24,348 bases of DNA from JBGRQA01 sp041725895 (GCA_041725895.1 JBGRQA010000049.1:1-24348); one strand, 5' to 3'. Positions 7,693 through 16,801 are shown, counted from the first letter of the stretch. Numbers and translations are program-made. Notes: generated by a model not told the origin, from the sequence alone.

Positions 7693-7999
7693 GAGATTTA
7701 TAGTTTTTATGAATTACTGCAAAACTAAATAATTTTCACTAATAATATTATTGTTTACTATATATTTGCATACAATTCATACTCTAAAACATTCCTTATG
7801 GCTTTAAATACTTAAGTAATTCTATTTCATCTGACACTTAACTCAATCTATATCTGCTGAATAGTTTTCCCTTATTAAGATCAATCATATTCTACAAGGA
7901 AAAAACTTATTTCACGAATAAAAATTGAGACAATTTCCACAAATACCAAAGTCGTGAATATTGTTCTCAAATTATATTTACACGCTCCAGATCACCACT
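7693..7999. promoter_or_regulatory. divergent promoter region of the porP-like and giant cargo genes, with central palindrome
   Basis: Minus-strand TAGTTTTG (7720-7727) and plus-strand TATATTTG (7762-7769) both match TAnnTTTG and point away from each other. The perfect 12-bp palindrome AATAATATTATT (7742-7753) lies between them, where the -33 contacts of both promoters would fall. The minus box gives a leader of about 20 nt for the porP-like gene. The plus box leaves about 225 nt before the cargo ATG at 8000; a weaker box TATATTTA (7973-7980) is an alternative close start. No TTG -33 element at standard spacing was found for either box. Confidence 0.4.
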
Positions 8000-10900
8000 A
8001 TGAATTCACAACACTTCTCCAGAATTATTTGCACAATTCTATTCTTACTAAGTTTTTTTTCGCTCAGCGCACAATCGCCCATTTGTAATTTTGGCGATTT
8101 AGATGGCTATTTCTATCACTGGAAGTTTAGCGCTGAAAACATAAAATTTAAATTTGAGCTACAGAACAATACAAGTGAGGATGTCCTTAAAGATATTTCA
8201 AATTATGAGATCAGTTGGGGAGATGGCAGTACGGATAATGTAACCAATAATGATTTTCCGGTTAAGCATACCTATAATACACAAGGACAGTTCGATTTAG
8301 TAATCACAATAACTTACCTAGGAGTACAATATTCATATGAATATATTGTATACAACACAACACCTGAAATAACATTATCCAAATATGAAGGAAACAAAGG
8401 TTGTATTGGACAAAAATACATATTTCAAGTTAGCGGCTATGAAAACAACCCTCCTTCAACTAAATATCAATGGTATTTTGATGATAATGGTGACAATCCA
8501 CAATGGACACATGAAGACATAAAGTTGCATGATGAAAAAATCAGTCATATCTATGAAAGAACATCCTGTGATAGTAAAGGTGATGTGAAACATTTTTCAG
8601 TGACAATAACACCATTTATTGAAATTGGCGAGCATTTCTTGAAAGATTTAGGGAAAGGAATCAATTCAATAGAAATATCTCATCCATCAAAGATTGATCT
8701 GTCATTAAAAGTGAACAATAAAGAGGAAGATATTGAAGAAAGTCATCACGGTTGTGTTAATTCTACTGAATTTGAATTTACAAACAAGTCTGATTATGGA
8801 TTAGAAGGGTATTTTTGTCGAGAAACAGACAATCATCTATGGATTATATACAAAACAACAGGTGGAGTAATAACAGAAGAAGCCCAATTGAATGAGGATT
8901 ATAAATTTATACAAGGTGATGCCAATTCAAAAAGCAATATCAACATTGTTTTTTTAAAAACAGGAACATACAAAATACTCTTTCATCTAGAAAACGCTTG
9001 TAATAAATCTGAAGAACAAACCGGAGAAATATCAATTTACGACAACGAAAATACAACAACTTATACACCAGATAATTTTTGTCTGGCTGAAGAAGAGGTA
9101 GTAAGTTTCACAACTAAAGCAGATCCGGAAATAGAAGCCATACAGAAAACAACCTATATTTGGAACTCTACTCCTGGGGAATATGTATTTGTTGAAGGCA
9201 CAAATACCAACAGCCAAAATCCAAAAATTAAATTTACGCAAGCGGGCAAACACCTGGTTCATTTAGAGAAAACCTCTCTTTGCGGAACTGAAGAGTACGA
9301 CTATTGGATAGAAGTGTCTGATGTTCCCATTGTGAGAATTACTCCTCTTTCTGACTTAAAAGACAACGGGTACTGTGGCCCTTATACTTTTACTCCAAAG
9401 GCTACCTACACAGACAATGGTAAAGAAACTTTTGGCATAGAAGACAATGTAATAGATCAGTATGAATGGACTTTTAACAACAATGGTACAATTACACACT
9501 CAAACCAAAAAGAGCCTGCTGCAATTACCTTCAACAAAATTGGAAAATCAAGCATTAGCTTAAGGGCTCACAACAGCAAATGTGGTTGGTCTGAAGTGGA
9601 CATCATTGAGTTTGAAATATATGAAATCCCTACTCCTTCCTTCACCCGTTCTGACAAATCATGCGAAGATGAGGAAGTAGGTTACGAAGCCAAACCGGAC
9701 GATATGGCTTCCTATTTATGGAACTTTGGGGATGGAAACACATCCACAGGACAAAATACCAACCATATTTTCTCTTCAGTAGGCACCTATTCCAATAGAC
9801 TGATGGTAACCTCCGACAAAGGTTGTAAAAACAGCACCAGCAGGGATATTGAAATCATTAAAAAACCTGTAGTTGAGGCAGGTGAAGACGACTACATCTG
9901 CGCCAGCGATGCCTCCTACCCCCCTGCAAGTGCTACAGTTAGCAATTCCTCATCCATCACTTGGACGTCCAATGGAGATGGAAGTTTCTCTGATCCCCAT
10001 GCTATAGCTCCGACCTATACTCTGGGGACAACGGACCGGGAAAAATCAGAAATCAAACTCACCCTCACGGCATCGGGAAACGCCCCTTGCGGGGAGGTTA
10101 GCGATTTTCTGAACCTCCATATTACACCTCCCCCAAGTATCAATATTTCGCAACCAACTGCCACTATTTGTGAAAATTCGGTTCTGCAAATTGAAGGGGT
10201 TGAAGTTTTCCATGCCAGTTCCATAAAATGGACAGCGGACAAAGGTGGCACCTTTTCCAGTACGGGAATAACCAATCCTCTCTACACTCCTCCTGCAGAT
10301 TTCGGAGGTAAAATAATCCTGTCACTACAGGCATTCACTAATGGATCCTGTTCCAATATAGAAAAACAAATAGAACTAACAGTTAATAAGCTTCCTGTAG
10401 TAAATGCCGGACCCGACGAAAGCATTTGTGAAGGAGAAAACATTGAACTGACGGGAGCATCCGACGGAATAAGCAACAAATGGACCAGTTCCGGAGATGG
10501 TACCTTTACAGCACCAAACCAACTGACCACCCTATACACTCCAGGGCCGAAAGATCTTTCTGCAGAATCGGTCGTTTTAACACTTGAATCGAAAGGAGCT
10601 GCACCCTGTGGTGCCGTTACCGACAGCAAAGCTCTTACCATCGTAAGAAAACCCATTGCTGAAGCAGGAAAGGATGTGGGCATGTGCAAAACCGAAAACT
10701 CATACACCGTAGTTGCCGGCGAAAAGCAGGGACAAGCCTTTGCCCAAAATGCCTCATCCATAAAATGGACAAGTTCAGGATCAGGTAAATTTAACGATCC
10801 CACCCTGTTGAATACAACCTACACACCTTCTGCTGCTGATGTTGCCTATGGAAGTGTAACCCTCACCCTGGAAGCAAGTCCACTGAACTACTGTTCAGTG

Positions 10901-13900
10901 CCAGCCACGGATCACATGACTCTTTCATTTGTAAATCCCCCTCAGGTTAATGCTGGCATGGATATCACCGATTGCCAGAACAATACAATATCATTGACGG
11001 GAATATCCGAACACAGCTCATCGGTTCGATGGACCAGTTCGGGTAAAGGAATATTTACGGATGCAACAAAATTGGAAACAACATACACCCCGGCAGATGA
11101 TGAAATTGGCAACACCACCCTTACGCTAACAGCTCAGTCGCTGGGATTGTGCGATCCTGTTTCTGATGAACTATCACTAACCTTAATTGCCAAACCACAG
11201 GCTTTCGCAGGAGAAGATAGCGAGATTTGTGCCAATAACAGCTACAATCTGGCGGAAGGATCAAAAGGAGCACAGGCTTATTCGGCCCAATCGGTACTTT
11301 GGAAAAGCAAGGGAGATGGTCATTTTGATGATCCAAAGGCGATTAATGCAACCTACACGCCAGGCCCCAACGACAAACAAAACGGTTCTGTTGTGCTGGA
11401 ATTAACTGCAAATCCAATCACTCCTTGCGCTGGCACTCACGCCGATGAAATGATTCTCACGATTACTCCTTTACCGACTGCAAATGCAGGAGAGGACCAG
11501 GCGATCTGCCAAGGAGAACAATTTGAAATTACAGGCGCTCAAGCAACACATTACACCAAAGTTGAGTGGAAGACCTCCTCTGCAAGTGGCTACTTTGAAA
11601 ACCCCAATACGCTGGCTCCAACCTACCACTCCGGACAGGAGGATGTCGGAAAAACCACTCTTAGCATAACCGTATATGGAAAAGGTTCCTGCTCTTTTGT
11701 TCAGGATGAGATGATTCTGAACATTACACCGGCTCCCGTGGTAAGCCTTGCTGATAGAGCCTCAATTTGCGAAGATGGCAGGTATATCGTACAAGGGGCC
11801 GTGGCCCAAAACACCCCGGGATACCAATGGAGCCACACAGGAAAAGGATTTCTCTCCAATGAGAAATCCTTGGAACCAATTTATGAGGCCGCCAAAGGAG
11901 AAACCGGAACAATAGATCTATGTCTGGAAGTGCAAGGCAATGGCTTATGCGTCTCCAAGAAGGCTTGTACAACCGTATCGATTGTTCCCCACCCAACAGT
12001 GGATGCTGGTGATGACGATGAAGTGTGTTCGAACCAGGTTTATGAAATGAACGTAGGACCAGAAGACGGGCAGGTAAAAGCCAATTCATGGTCCACCATT
12101 GAATACACCACATCCGGCGATGGTTTCTTCCAGGATCAGGAAGGGCTTGATGTAAAATATGTACCGGGAACAGCGGATATAAAAAACGGATCTGTGAAAA
12201 TAAAAATCAGGGCAAATTCACTAAATCCGCCCTGTAACGAACATGCCGAGGATGAAATGCTACTTACGATTACACCGGCACCGGAAGTTAAAGCAGGTGA
12301 TAACGATCAGATATGTGAGGGAGATACTTATCAACTACTGAATGCACGGGAGCAAAACACCTCAAAATTGCATTGGACAAGCCTAAACGAAGGAACCTTT
12401 TCAAACGAAGGAATTCTCCACCCAATCTATACCCCAGAGAACGGAAAAACAGGAATGGTAACCCTGGAGTTAACAGGAACAGGCAAAGGATCCTGTGCAA
12501 GTGCCACAGACCGTATATCCCTAAACATTATCCCAACACCACATGTGGATGCCGGCAAGGATGCCATTATTTGTATTGGAAAAAATTACGAATTGCAATC
12601 CGTTCAAGCCTCCTCTTTTTCATCTGTACTTTGGACAACTTCAGGTACCGGTACATTTGTGGATAACGCTGTACTAAAACCCACTTACATCCCCAGCGAG
12701 GAGGATTATAAAGCAGGATCCACCCGATTAAAAGTCCAAGTGGAAGGCTTGCAACCATGTACCCTTAATGACGAAGATGAGATAGAGCTTAAATTCGTAC
12801 CCGCCCCAGTAATTAGTGCAGGAGAGGATGATCAGATCTGCCAGGAAACGGGAAGTTACACCATCAGGAAGAAAACAACCGATTATCCGGAGGGAGCCTA
12901 TGTGCAAAATATTTCCCTTTTCAAATGGGAAACAAACGGCCAGGGTAGCCTACAGAATGCCAATACCCTTGAACCAACTTACATTCCTGCAAAAAATGAA
13001 ACCGGAATCATCAAATTAACACTAAAAGCAGCCGGCAACTACAATTGTGACCAGGTGGAAGATAAGATGCAACTGACCATTATTCCTACTCCCACCCCTG
13101 ATTTTAAAACCGGGACAAATTGCCTTGGCGATCCAGTTCTTTTTGAGGACCAAAGTTCCGGGGGGCTATACAAGATAGAATCATGGCACTGGGATTTTGG
13201 AGATGGATCTACTTCCAACGAGCAAAACCCCAACCATCAATTCGGAGAAGCAAAGGGTTATCCCGTTTCCCTAAAAATAACCAATACAGAAAGCTGCTTT
13301 GCTGTATGCAAGAAAACAATAAATGTCAATCCATTACCAGTCATGAAATTCTCTCATGAAAAAATAACAGCATTAAACACTCCGGTAGCGTTCAATAATG
13401 AATGTTTTAATGCTGTCGCCTTTGAATGGAATTTCGGTGACGGTGCCACTTCAACGGCCATTACCCCATCCCACAGTTTTTCCACTCCAGGCATTTATGA
13501 GATTCAGCTAAAGGCTCAATCGAATGAAGGGTGTTACAACACGCTTACATCAGAAATTGAGGTTATTGGAGAACCTAAAGCACAATTTAAAAAAACAGAA
13601 GATGGTTGTGGTCCATTAACGGTAAACTTCACGAATGAATCAACCGGGAAATTCGTTAACTATCTCTGGGATTTTGGAAACGGGCAAAATTCCACAGAGG
13701 AAAATCCTGGGGCAATAGTTTATGAACCTGGAAAATTAAATGACACAACCTATTTTGTGACTCTTACCGTTGAAAATATGTCCGGTAGCTCAGTATTTAA
13801 AGATCTGGTTGTGGTAAAACCTCAACCAATTCCCCAATTCGAAATCTTACCCTCCGCCTATGGATGTACACCAATGGTACGAGATATATTTAATCATTCA

Positions 13901-15967
13901 TTAGGTAAGCCAACTGATTATGAATTTGATTTTGGTGATGGTTCTACTTATGCTTACCCAGCAAAAGATATCGAGCGACCTTTCCAGCACCTGTTTACAA
14001 CCAATGAAGTTAAAACAATTTATCCTGTCTCGTTAGTGGCAACAAACGAGTGTGGTTCCCGATCGATCACAAAAAATGTTACTGTATTTCCCAATACAGC
14101 AGTAGCAGTAATGAGAGTGAATGAGACCGAGGGCTGTGCTCCTTTCACGGTAGAATTCCAAAATCTCTCAACCGGTGCAGGAGATTACCTCGAATCGGAT
14201 TGGGTTTTCGAAGAGGGTAAAGTAGCCGTGCGCGATTACAAAGGTGAAAGCATGGTCCATACTTTCGATGAAGCAGGTGTTTACACGGTACAGCTAACGG
14301 TTCACGATACTTGCGCTACCGATCAAACCTCCCAGAAAATAATTGTACATGATGCCATGGACATTGATTTCGAGATTAAGGCCCGAAAGCTCTGTATGCA
14401 AGAAGAAATAGAATTCACAGTTCCGGAAACAATCGTAAAACAATTTACAAATTTCACCTGGAACTTTGGAGATGGCAGCATTGGAAAAGGCCCCAACACC
14501 ACGCATCGTTTTCTGGAAAAAGGCAAATACCTGATTACTCTTTCCGCAATTTCATTAGAGAACAATTGCGAAAAAAACATTGGGAAAGAAATTACCATTT
14601 TCCAGAAACCAATAGCAAACTTTGACCTATCATCCCAGGAAGGTTGCGAACCATTTGAAATTAATTTCAGTAACACCTCTAGTTTCGCGGATTACTTCCA
14701 ATGGGACTTTGAAGACTCCAGTAAAAGTTCGGATACCAATCCAAAACATTTCTTCTCAAAAGGGGATTACACTGTTACCCTGATTGCAGAAACCAAAGCC
14801 GGTTGTTTGGACACAACAACGAATCAGTTAACATCACGTCCAAAACCAGTGGCTCAATTTGAGATACAACAAGAAACTGCCTGCTCCATTCCTTTTGTCC
14901 TTAACATCAAAAACCAGACTGAGAATAAAGAAGATAATTCTTACACCTGGGATTTTGACAATGGCAACTCAGACACATCCATGGATCCTGAAAAGGTCCA
15001 TTACTCAGAATATGGGCAATACAACATCCAACTAATTGCTGAAAATCGATTCCTTTGCAGGGATACGGCAACTAAAGCCTTTAACATCTATAGAAAACCG
15101 ATTCCGGGATACAAAATTATAAACCAAAGAAATTGCCAGGGTGATATCTTCGAGTTTTCAGACACATCCCTTTATCGAAAATATACCTATTGGAAGTTTG
15201 GAGATGGATACACCAGTGAGGGCAAAAATGCAAGTCATATCTTTAAGGATTATGGAAGGTATGATTTGTTTATGAAAGTGGTTGGTGAAGGCAATTGTAC
15301 CGACAGCTTGCTTGCAAAAGATACCATTCTTGTATATCCAAAACCAACTCCGGTTTTCTTCTGGAAAAATGTTAATACACCTCCGGAGGGAGTGCAAATT
15401 GCAGAAGGGGAAACACCTCCTAACAATGGAATCGTTAAGTTTACAAATACCACCAACGAAATTGAGGAAAACTGGATTGAAGATACAAAATTCACCTATC
15501 GCTGGAACTTCGATGACTTTGCTGAGTCACAAGAAAAAGATCCGATCCATAAATTCCAGGCCAATGGAAATTTTCATGTGAAATTAGTTGCCGAAACAGC
15601 TTATTCCTGCAAAGATTCTGTAACTGAAACAGTCGAGGTGGATTTCATGAGTGCCCTCTTTGTGCCAAACGCATTTCATCCGGGCAACCCCAATCCCCAA
15701 GTAGCAGTTTTCCTACCTAAAGGAATAGGTCTATACAAGTACCAGATATCCATTCTGGATAATTGGGGAAAGGTTGTCTGGGAATCGGACAAAATTAAAA
15801 ACGGACATCCTGCTGAAGCCTGGAATGGCACCAGTAATGGGAAACCACTCCCCAAAGGTGTTTACGTTTGGAAGATCCGAGCCATATTTAAAAACGGTAC
15901 AACTTGGCAGGGAATGAAAATTGGAGGAAAATTTCATCGCGAAGGAACCGTAACCTTAATTCGGTAA
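8000..15967 (+). CDS. giant secreted multi-PKD protein with T9SS type-B (gliding motility-associated) C-terminal domain
   Basis: Probable surface-exposed, adhesin-like fibre exported through Sec and then T9SS. ATG at 8000 starts an evident signal peptide (IICTILFLLSFFSLSAQ); a frame opening at 7961 would put 13 polar residues first. Mature order (2,655 aa): an AT-rich N-terminal third with scattered PKD-like pieces (ISWGDGS, WNFGDG); twelve tandem Ig/PKD-like units (DNA 9866-13090) of form AGxDxxIC...WTSSGxGxF...YTPG...C...LTI; ten PKD units (13091 to about 15646), most with W-x-FGDG; then the sorting domain (15647-15964: FVPNAFHPGNPNPQ, ISILDNWGKVVWES, AWNGTSNGKPLPKGVYVWKI). Nearly every unit has a cysteine pair. 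SprB-like adhesins share this end domain, but homology to SprB itself is not claimed. A strong hairpin terminator follows. The divergent PorP/SprF-like gene is the expected secretion partner. Ligand unknown. Confidence 0.93.
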   Translation: MNSQHFSRIICTILFLLSFFSLSAQSPICNFGDLDGYFYHWKFSAENIKFKFELQNNTSEDVLKDISNYEISWGDGSTDNVTNNDFPVKHTYNTQGQFDLVITITYLGVQYSYEYIVYNTTPEITLSKYEGNKGCIGQKYIFQVSGYENNPPSTKYQWYFDDNGDNPQWTHEDIKLHDEKISHIYERTSCDSKGDVKHFSVTITPFIEIGEHFLKDLGKGINSIEISHPSKIDLSLKVNNKEEDIEESHHGCVNSTEFEFTNKSDYGLEGYFCRETDNHLWIIYKTTGGVITEEAQLNEDYKFIQGDANSKSNINIVFLKTGTYKILFHLENACNKSEEQTGEISIYDNENTTTYTPDNFCLAEEEVVSFTTKADPEIEAIQKTTYIWNSTPGEYVFVEGTNTNSQNPKIKFTQAGKHLVHLEKTSLCGTEEYDYWIEVSDVPIVRITPLSDLKDNGYCGPYTFTPKATYTDNGKETFGIEDNVIDQYEWTFNNNGTITHSNQKEPAAITFNKIGKSSISLRAHNSKCGWSEVDIIEFEIYEIPTPSFTRSDKSCEDEEVGYEAKPDDMASYLWNFGDGNTSTGQNTNHIFSSVGTYSNRLMVTSDKGCKNSTSRDIEIIKKPVVEAGEDDYICASDASYPPASATVSNSSSITWTSNGDGSFSDPHAIAPTYTLGTTDREKSEIKLTLTASGNAPCGEVSDFLNLHITPPPSINISQPTATICENSVLQIEGVEVFHASSIKWTADKGGTFSSTGITNPLYTPPADFGGKIILSLQAFTNGSCSNIEKQIELTVNKLPVVNAGPDESICEGENIELTGASDGISNKWTSSGDGTFTAPNQLTTLYTPGPKDLSAESVVLTLESKGAAPCGAVTDSKALTIVRKPIAEAGKDVGMCKTENSYTVVAGEKQGQAFAQNASSIKWTSSGSGKFNDPTLLNTTYTPSAADVAYGSVTLTLEASPLNYCSVPATDHMTLSFVNPPQVNAGMDITDCQNNTISLTGISEHSSSVRWTSSGKGIFTDATKLETTYTPADDEIGNTTLTLTAQSLGLCDPVSDELSLTLIAKPQAFAGEDSEICANNSYNLAEGSKGAQAYSAQSVLWKSKGDGHFDDPKAINATYTPGPNDKQNGSVVLELTANPITPCAGTHADEMILTITPLPTANAGEDQAICQGEQFEITGAQATHYTKVEWKTSSASGYFENPNTLAPTYHSGQEDVGKTTLSITVYGKGSCSFVQDEMILNITPAPVVSLADRASICEDGRYIVQGAVAQNTPGYQWSHTGKGFLSNEKSLEPIYEAAKGETGTIDLCLEVQGNGLCVSKKACTTVSIVPHPTVDAGDDDEVCSNQVYEMNVGPEDGQVKANSWSTIEYTTSGDGFFQDQEGLDVKYVPGTADIKNGSVKIKIRANSLNPPCNEHAEDEMLLTITPAPEVKAGDNDQICEGDTYQLLNAREQNTSKLHWTSLNEGTFSNEGILHPIYTPENGKTGMVTLELTGTGKGSCASATDRISLNIIPTPHVDAGKDAIICIGKNYELQSVQASSFSSVLWTTSGTGTFVDNAVLKPTYIPSEEDYKAGSTRLKVQVEGLQPCTLNDEDEIELKFVPAPVISAGEDDQICQETGSYTIRKKTTDYPEGAYVQNISLFKWETNGQGSLQNANTLEPTYIPAKNETGIIKLTLKAAGNYNCDQVEDKMQLTIIPTPTPDFKTGTNCLGDPVLFEDQSSGGLYKIESWHWDFGDGSTSNEQNPNHQFGEAKGYPVSLKITNTESCFAVCKKTINVNPLPVMKFSHEKITALNTPVAFNNECFNAVAFEWNFGDGATSTAITPSHSFSTPGIYEIQLKAQSNEGCYNTLTSEIEVIGEPKAQFKKTEDGCGPLTVNFTNESTGKFVNYLWDFGNGQNSTEENPGAIVYEPGKLNDTTYFVTLTVENMSGSSVFKDLVVVKPQPIPQFEILPSAYGCTPMVRDIFNHSLGKPTDYEFDFGDGSTYAYPAKDIERPFQHLFTTNEVKTIYPVSLVATNECGSRSITKNVTVFPNTAVAVMRVNETEGCAPFTVEFQNLSTGAGDYLESDWVFEEGKVAVRDYKGESMVHTFDEAGVYTVQLTVHDTCATDQTSQKIIVHDAMDIDFEIKARKLCMQEEIEFTVPETIVKQFTNFTWNFGDGSIGKGPNTTHRFLEKGKYLITLSAISLENNCEKNIGKEITIFQKPIANFDLSSQEGCEPFEINFSNTSSFADYFQWDFEDSSKSSDTNPKHFFSKGDYTVTLIAETKAGCLDTTTNQLTSRPKPVAQFEIQQETACSIPFVLNIKNQTENKEDNSYTWDFDNGNSDTSMDPEKVHYSEYGQYNIQLIAENRFLCRDTATKAFNIYRKPIPGYKIINQRNCQGDIFEFSDTSLYRKYTYWKFGDGYTSEGKNASHIFKDYGRYDLFMKVVGEGNCTDSLLAKDTILVYPKPTPVFFWKNVNTPPEGVQIAEGETPPNNGIVKFTNTTNEIEENWIEDTKFTYRWNFDDFAESQEKDPIHKFQANGNFHVKLVAETAYSCKDSVTETVEVDFMSALFVPNAFHPGNPNPQVAVFLPKGIGLYKYQISILDNWGKVVWESDKIKNGHPAEAWNGTSNGKPLPKGVYVWKIRAIFKNGTTWQGMKIGGKFHREGTVTLIR
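9866..13090 (+). repeat. twelve tandem Ig/PKD-like coding units with a three-unit super-repeat
   Basis: Unit starts read from the conserved Pro before AGxD: 9866, 10133, 10394, 10652, 10940, 11195, 11474, 11735, 11993, 12281, 12539, 12806; the last ends at 13090. Lengths in residues are 89, 87, 86, 96, 85, 93, 87, 86, 96, 86, 89, 95. Long units (4, 6, 9, 12) carry a longer stretch after the first Cys. Units 2-4 and 7-9 both span exactly 807 bp and units 10-12 span 810 bp. Units 2, 7 and 10 all have GSC at the second cysteine. Confidence 0.85.
13091..15646 (+). repeat. ten tandem PKD coding units
   Basis: Units open with P-x-P/A-x-F motifs (PTPDF, PVMKF, PKAQF, PIPQF, PIANF, PVAQF, PIPGY, PTPVF), apart from two openings AVAVM and MDIDF. 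Most hold WDFGDG or WNFGDG and a central G-x-Y. The fifth unit has WVFEEGK in place of the FGDG core. They lie between the Ig-like array and the sorting domain, as a stalk would. Confidence 0.8.
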
Positions 15968-15977
15968 AAATAATCAT

Positions 15978-16023
15978 AAGCGGAGGATGCTTTCTTCAAA
16001 AAACAAGAGCATTCTCCGTTTCT
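15978..16023 (+). terminator. intrinsic-type terminator of the giant cargo gene
   Basis: CGGAGGATGCT (15981-15991) pairs with AGCATTCTCCG (16008-16018), with one G-U. The A-A-G before it pairs with the T-T-T after it, giving a stem of up to 14 bp. The descending arm runs into TTTCT. The hairpin begins about 10 bp after the stop codon. Confidence 0.7.
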
Positions 16024-16137
16024 ATGTCCCTATACCACTTCATCAACAATATAATTTCCTCGGCCCCCCTATAATTTTCAAAGCCCATTTCCCTGGCAGA
16101 GCAAGCCCAGCACCTCAATCCAAAGTAACTACTCTGA

Positions 16138-16644
16138 TTAATTAAAGTCTTTTTTGATCTGTCCCACCCAGGTTTTGATACGGTCATCGGTCAAGACGGC
16201 CTGGTTCTCGATATCCAGAGCCAATCCAAGAAACTGTCCGTTTCGCAAAGCAACGGAACGCTCAAAGGTATATCCCTCGGGAGAAGTCAGCCCGATGATT
16301 TTGGCTCCGCGATCCTCCAGGGCAATAGCCAGCAGACCGATGGCATCCACAAAGTTCTCAGGATACTCTTTCTGATCTCCCAAGCCGAATAGAGCAACAG
16401 TTTTGCCCTTCAACTTCATGTCTTCAATTGCCGGCATGAACTCGTCCCAGTAGTTGGGCAACTCGCCGTCGAACCAAGTGGGTACACCCAGAATCATGTT
16501 ATCGAAACTAAGGAAGGTATCCTCGTCCACCTCCTCAACATTTACGCTCTCCACCTCAACATCGCCCAAGGCCTTCTTGATCTTTTCGGCATTCTTGGCG
16601 GTTTTGTTGGTATTGAAACTATAGAATAAACCAATTTTCTTCAT
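16138..16644 (-). CDS. flavodoxin
   Basis: Small FMN-binding electron carrier that can replace ferredoxin, for example under iron limitation. The ATG at 16644 gives 168 aa, the size of long-chain flavodoxins; a longer frame to 16671 adds nine residues overlapping a palindrome and is less likely. The N-terminal MKKIGLFYSFNTNKTAKNAEKI has the beta1-phosphate-binding loop (SFNTNKT). The FMN-flanking loops GVPTWFDGELPNYWDEF and LFGLGDQKEYPENFVDAIG are typical. It follows the E1 gene on the same strand after a 157-bp gap filled by a nested palindrome, so it is probably a separate unit. A flavodoxin could supply electrons to a radical SAM activase such as the one at 5347-6138, but that link is speculative. 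Confidence 0.93.
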   Translation of the reverse strand: MKKIGLFYSFNTNKTAKNAEKIKKALGDVEVESVNVEEVDEDTFLSFDNMILGVPTWFDGELPNYWDEFMPAIEDMKLKGKTVALFGLGDQKEYPENFVDAIGLLAIALEDRGAKIIGLTSPEGYTFERSVALRNGQFLGLALDIENQAVLTDDRIKTWVGQIKKDFN

Positions 16645-16665
16645 TTCGCAATATTTTAAAATGGT

Positions 16666-16784
16666 GTCCAAAAATGAAATTATGAGTCATTCTGAACTTG
16701 TTTCAGAATCTGTTAAATATTAATTATGAGATCCTGAAATAAATTCAGGATGACATCAATCTGGCAATTTCTTCATTTTTGGAC
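16666..16784. repeat. nested palindromic element containing interspersed repeat copy 2
   Basis: Outer arms GTCCAAAAATGAA (16666-16678) and TTCATTTTTGGAC (16772-16784) are a perfect 13-bp inverted repeat. Inside lies the double-hairpin element (16686-16754), starting GTCATTCTG and ending CAGGATGAC, the same family as 2480-2558 but on the other strand. It fills nearly the whole gap between the E1 stop and the flavodoxin start. Its hairpins could also end E1 transcription. Confidence 0.75.
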
Positions 16785-16801
16785 GGTCTTATCAGGTCAA
16801 T

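Noticed and set aside
8000..15967. Naming the giant protein SprB
   Set aside because: Only the sorting domain and general PKD/Ig-like repeat layout are shared; many unrelated T9SS cargos look like this.
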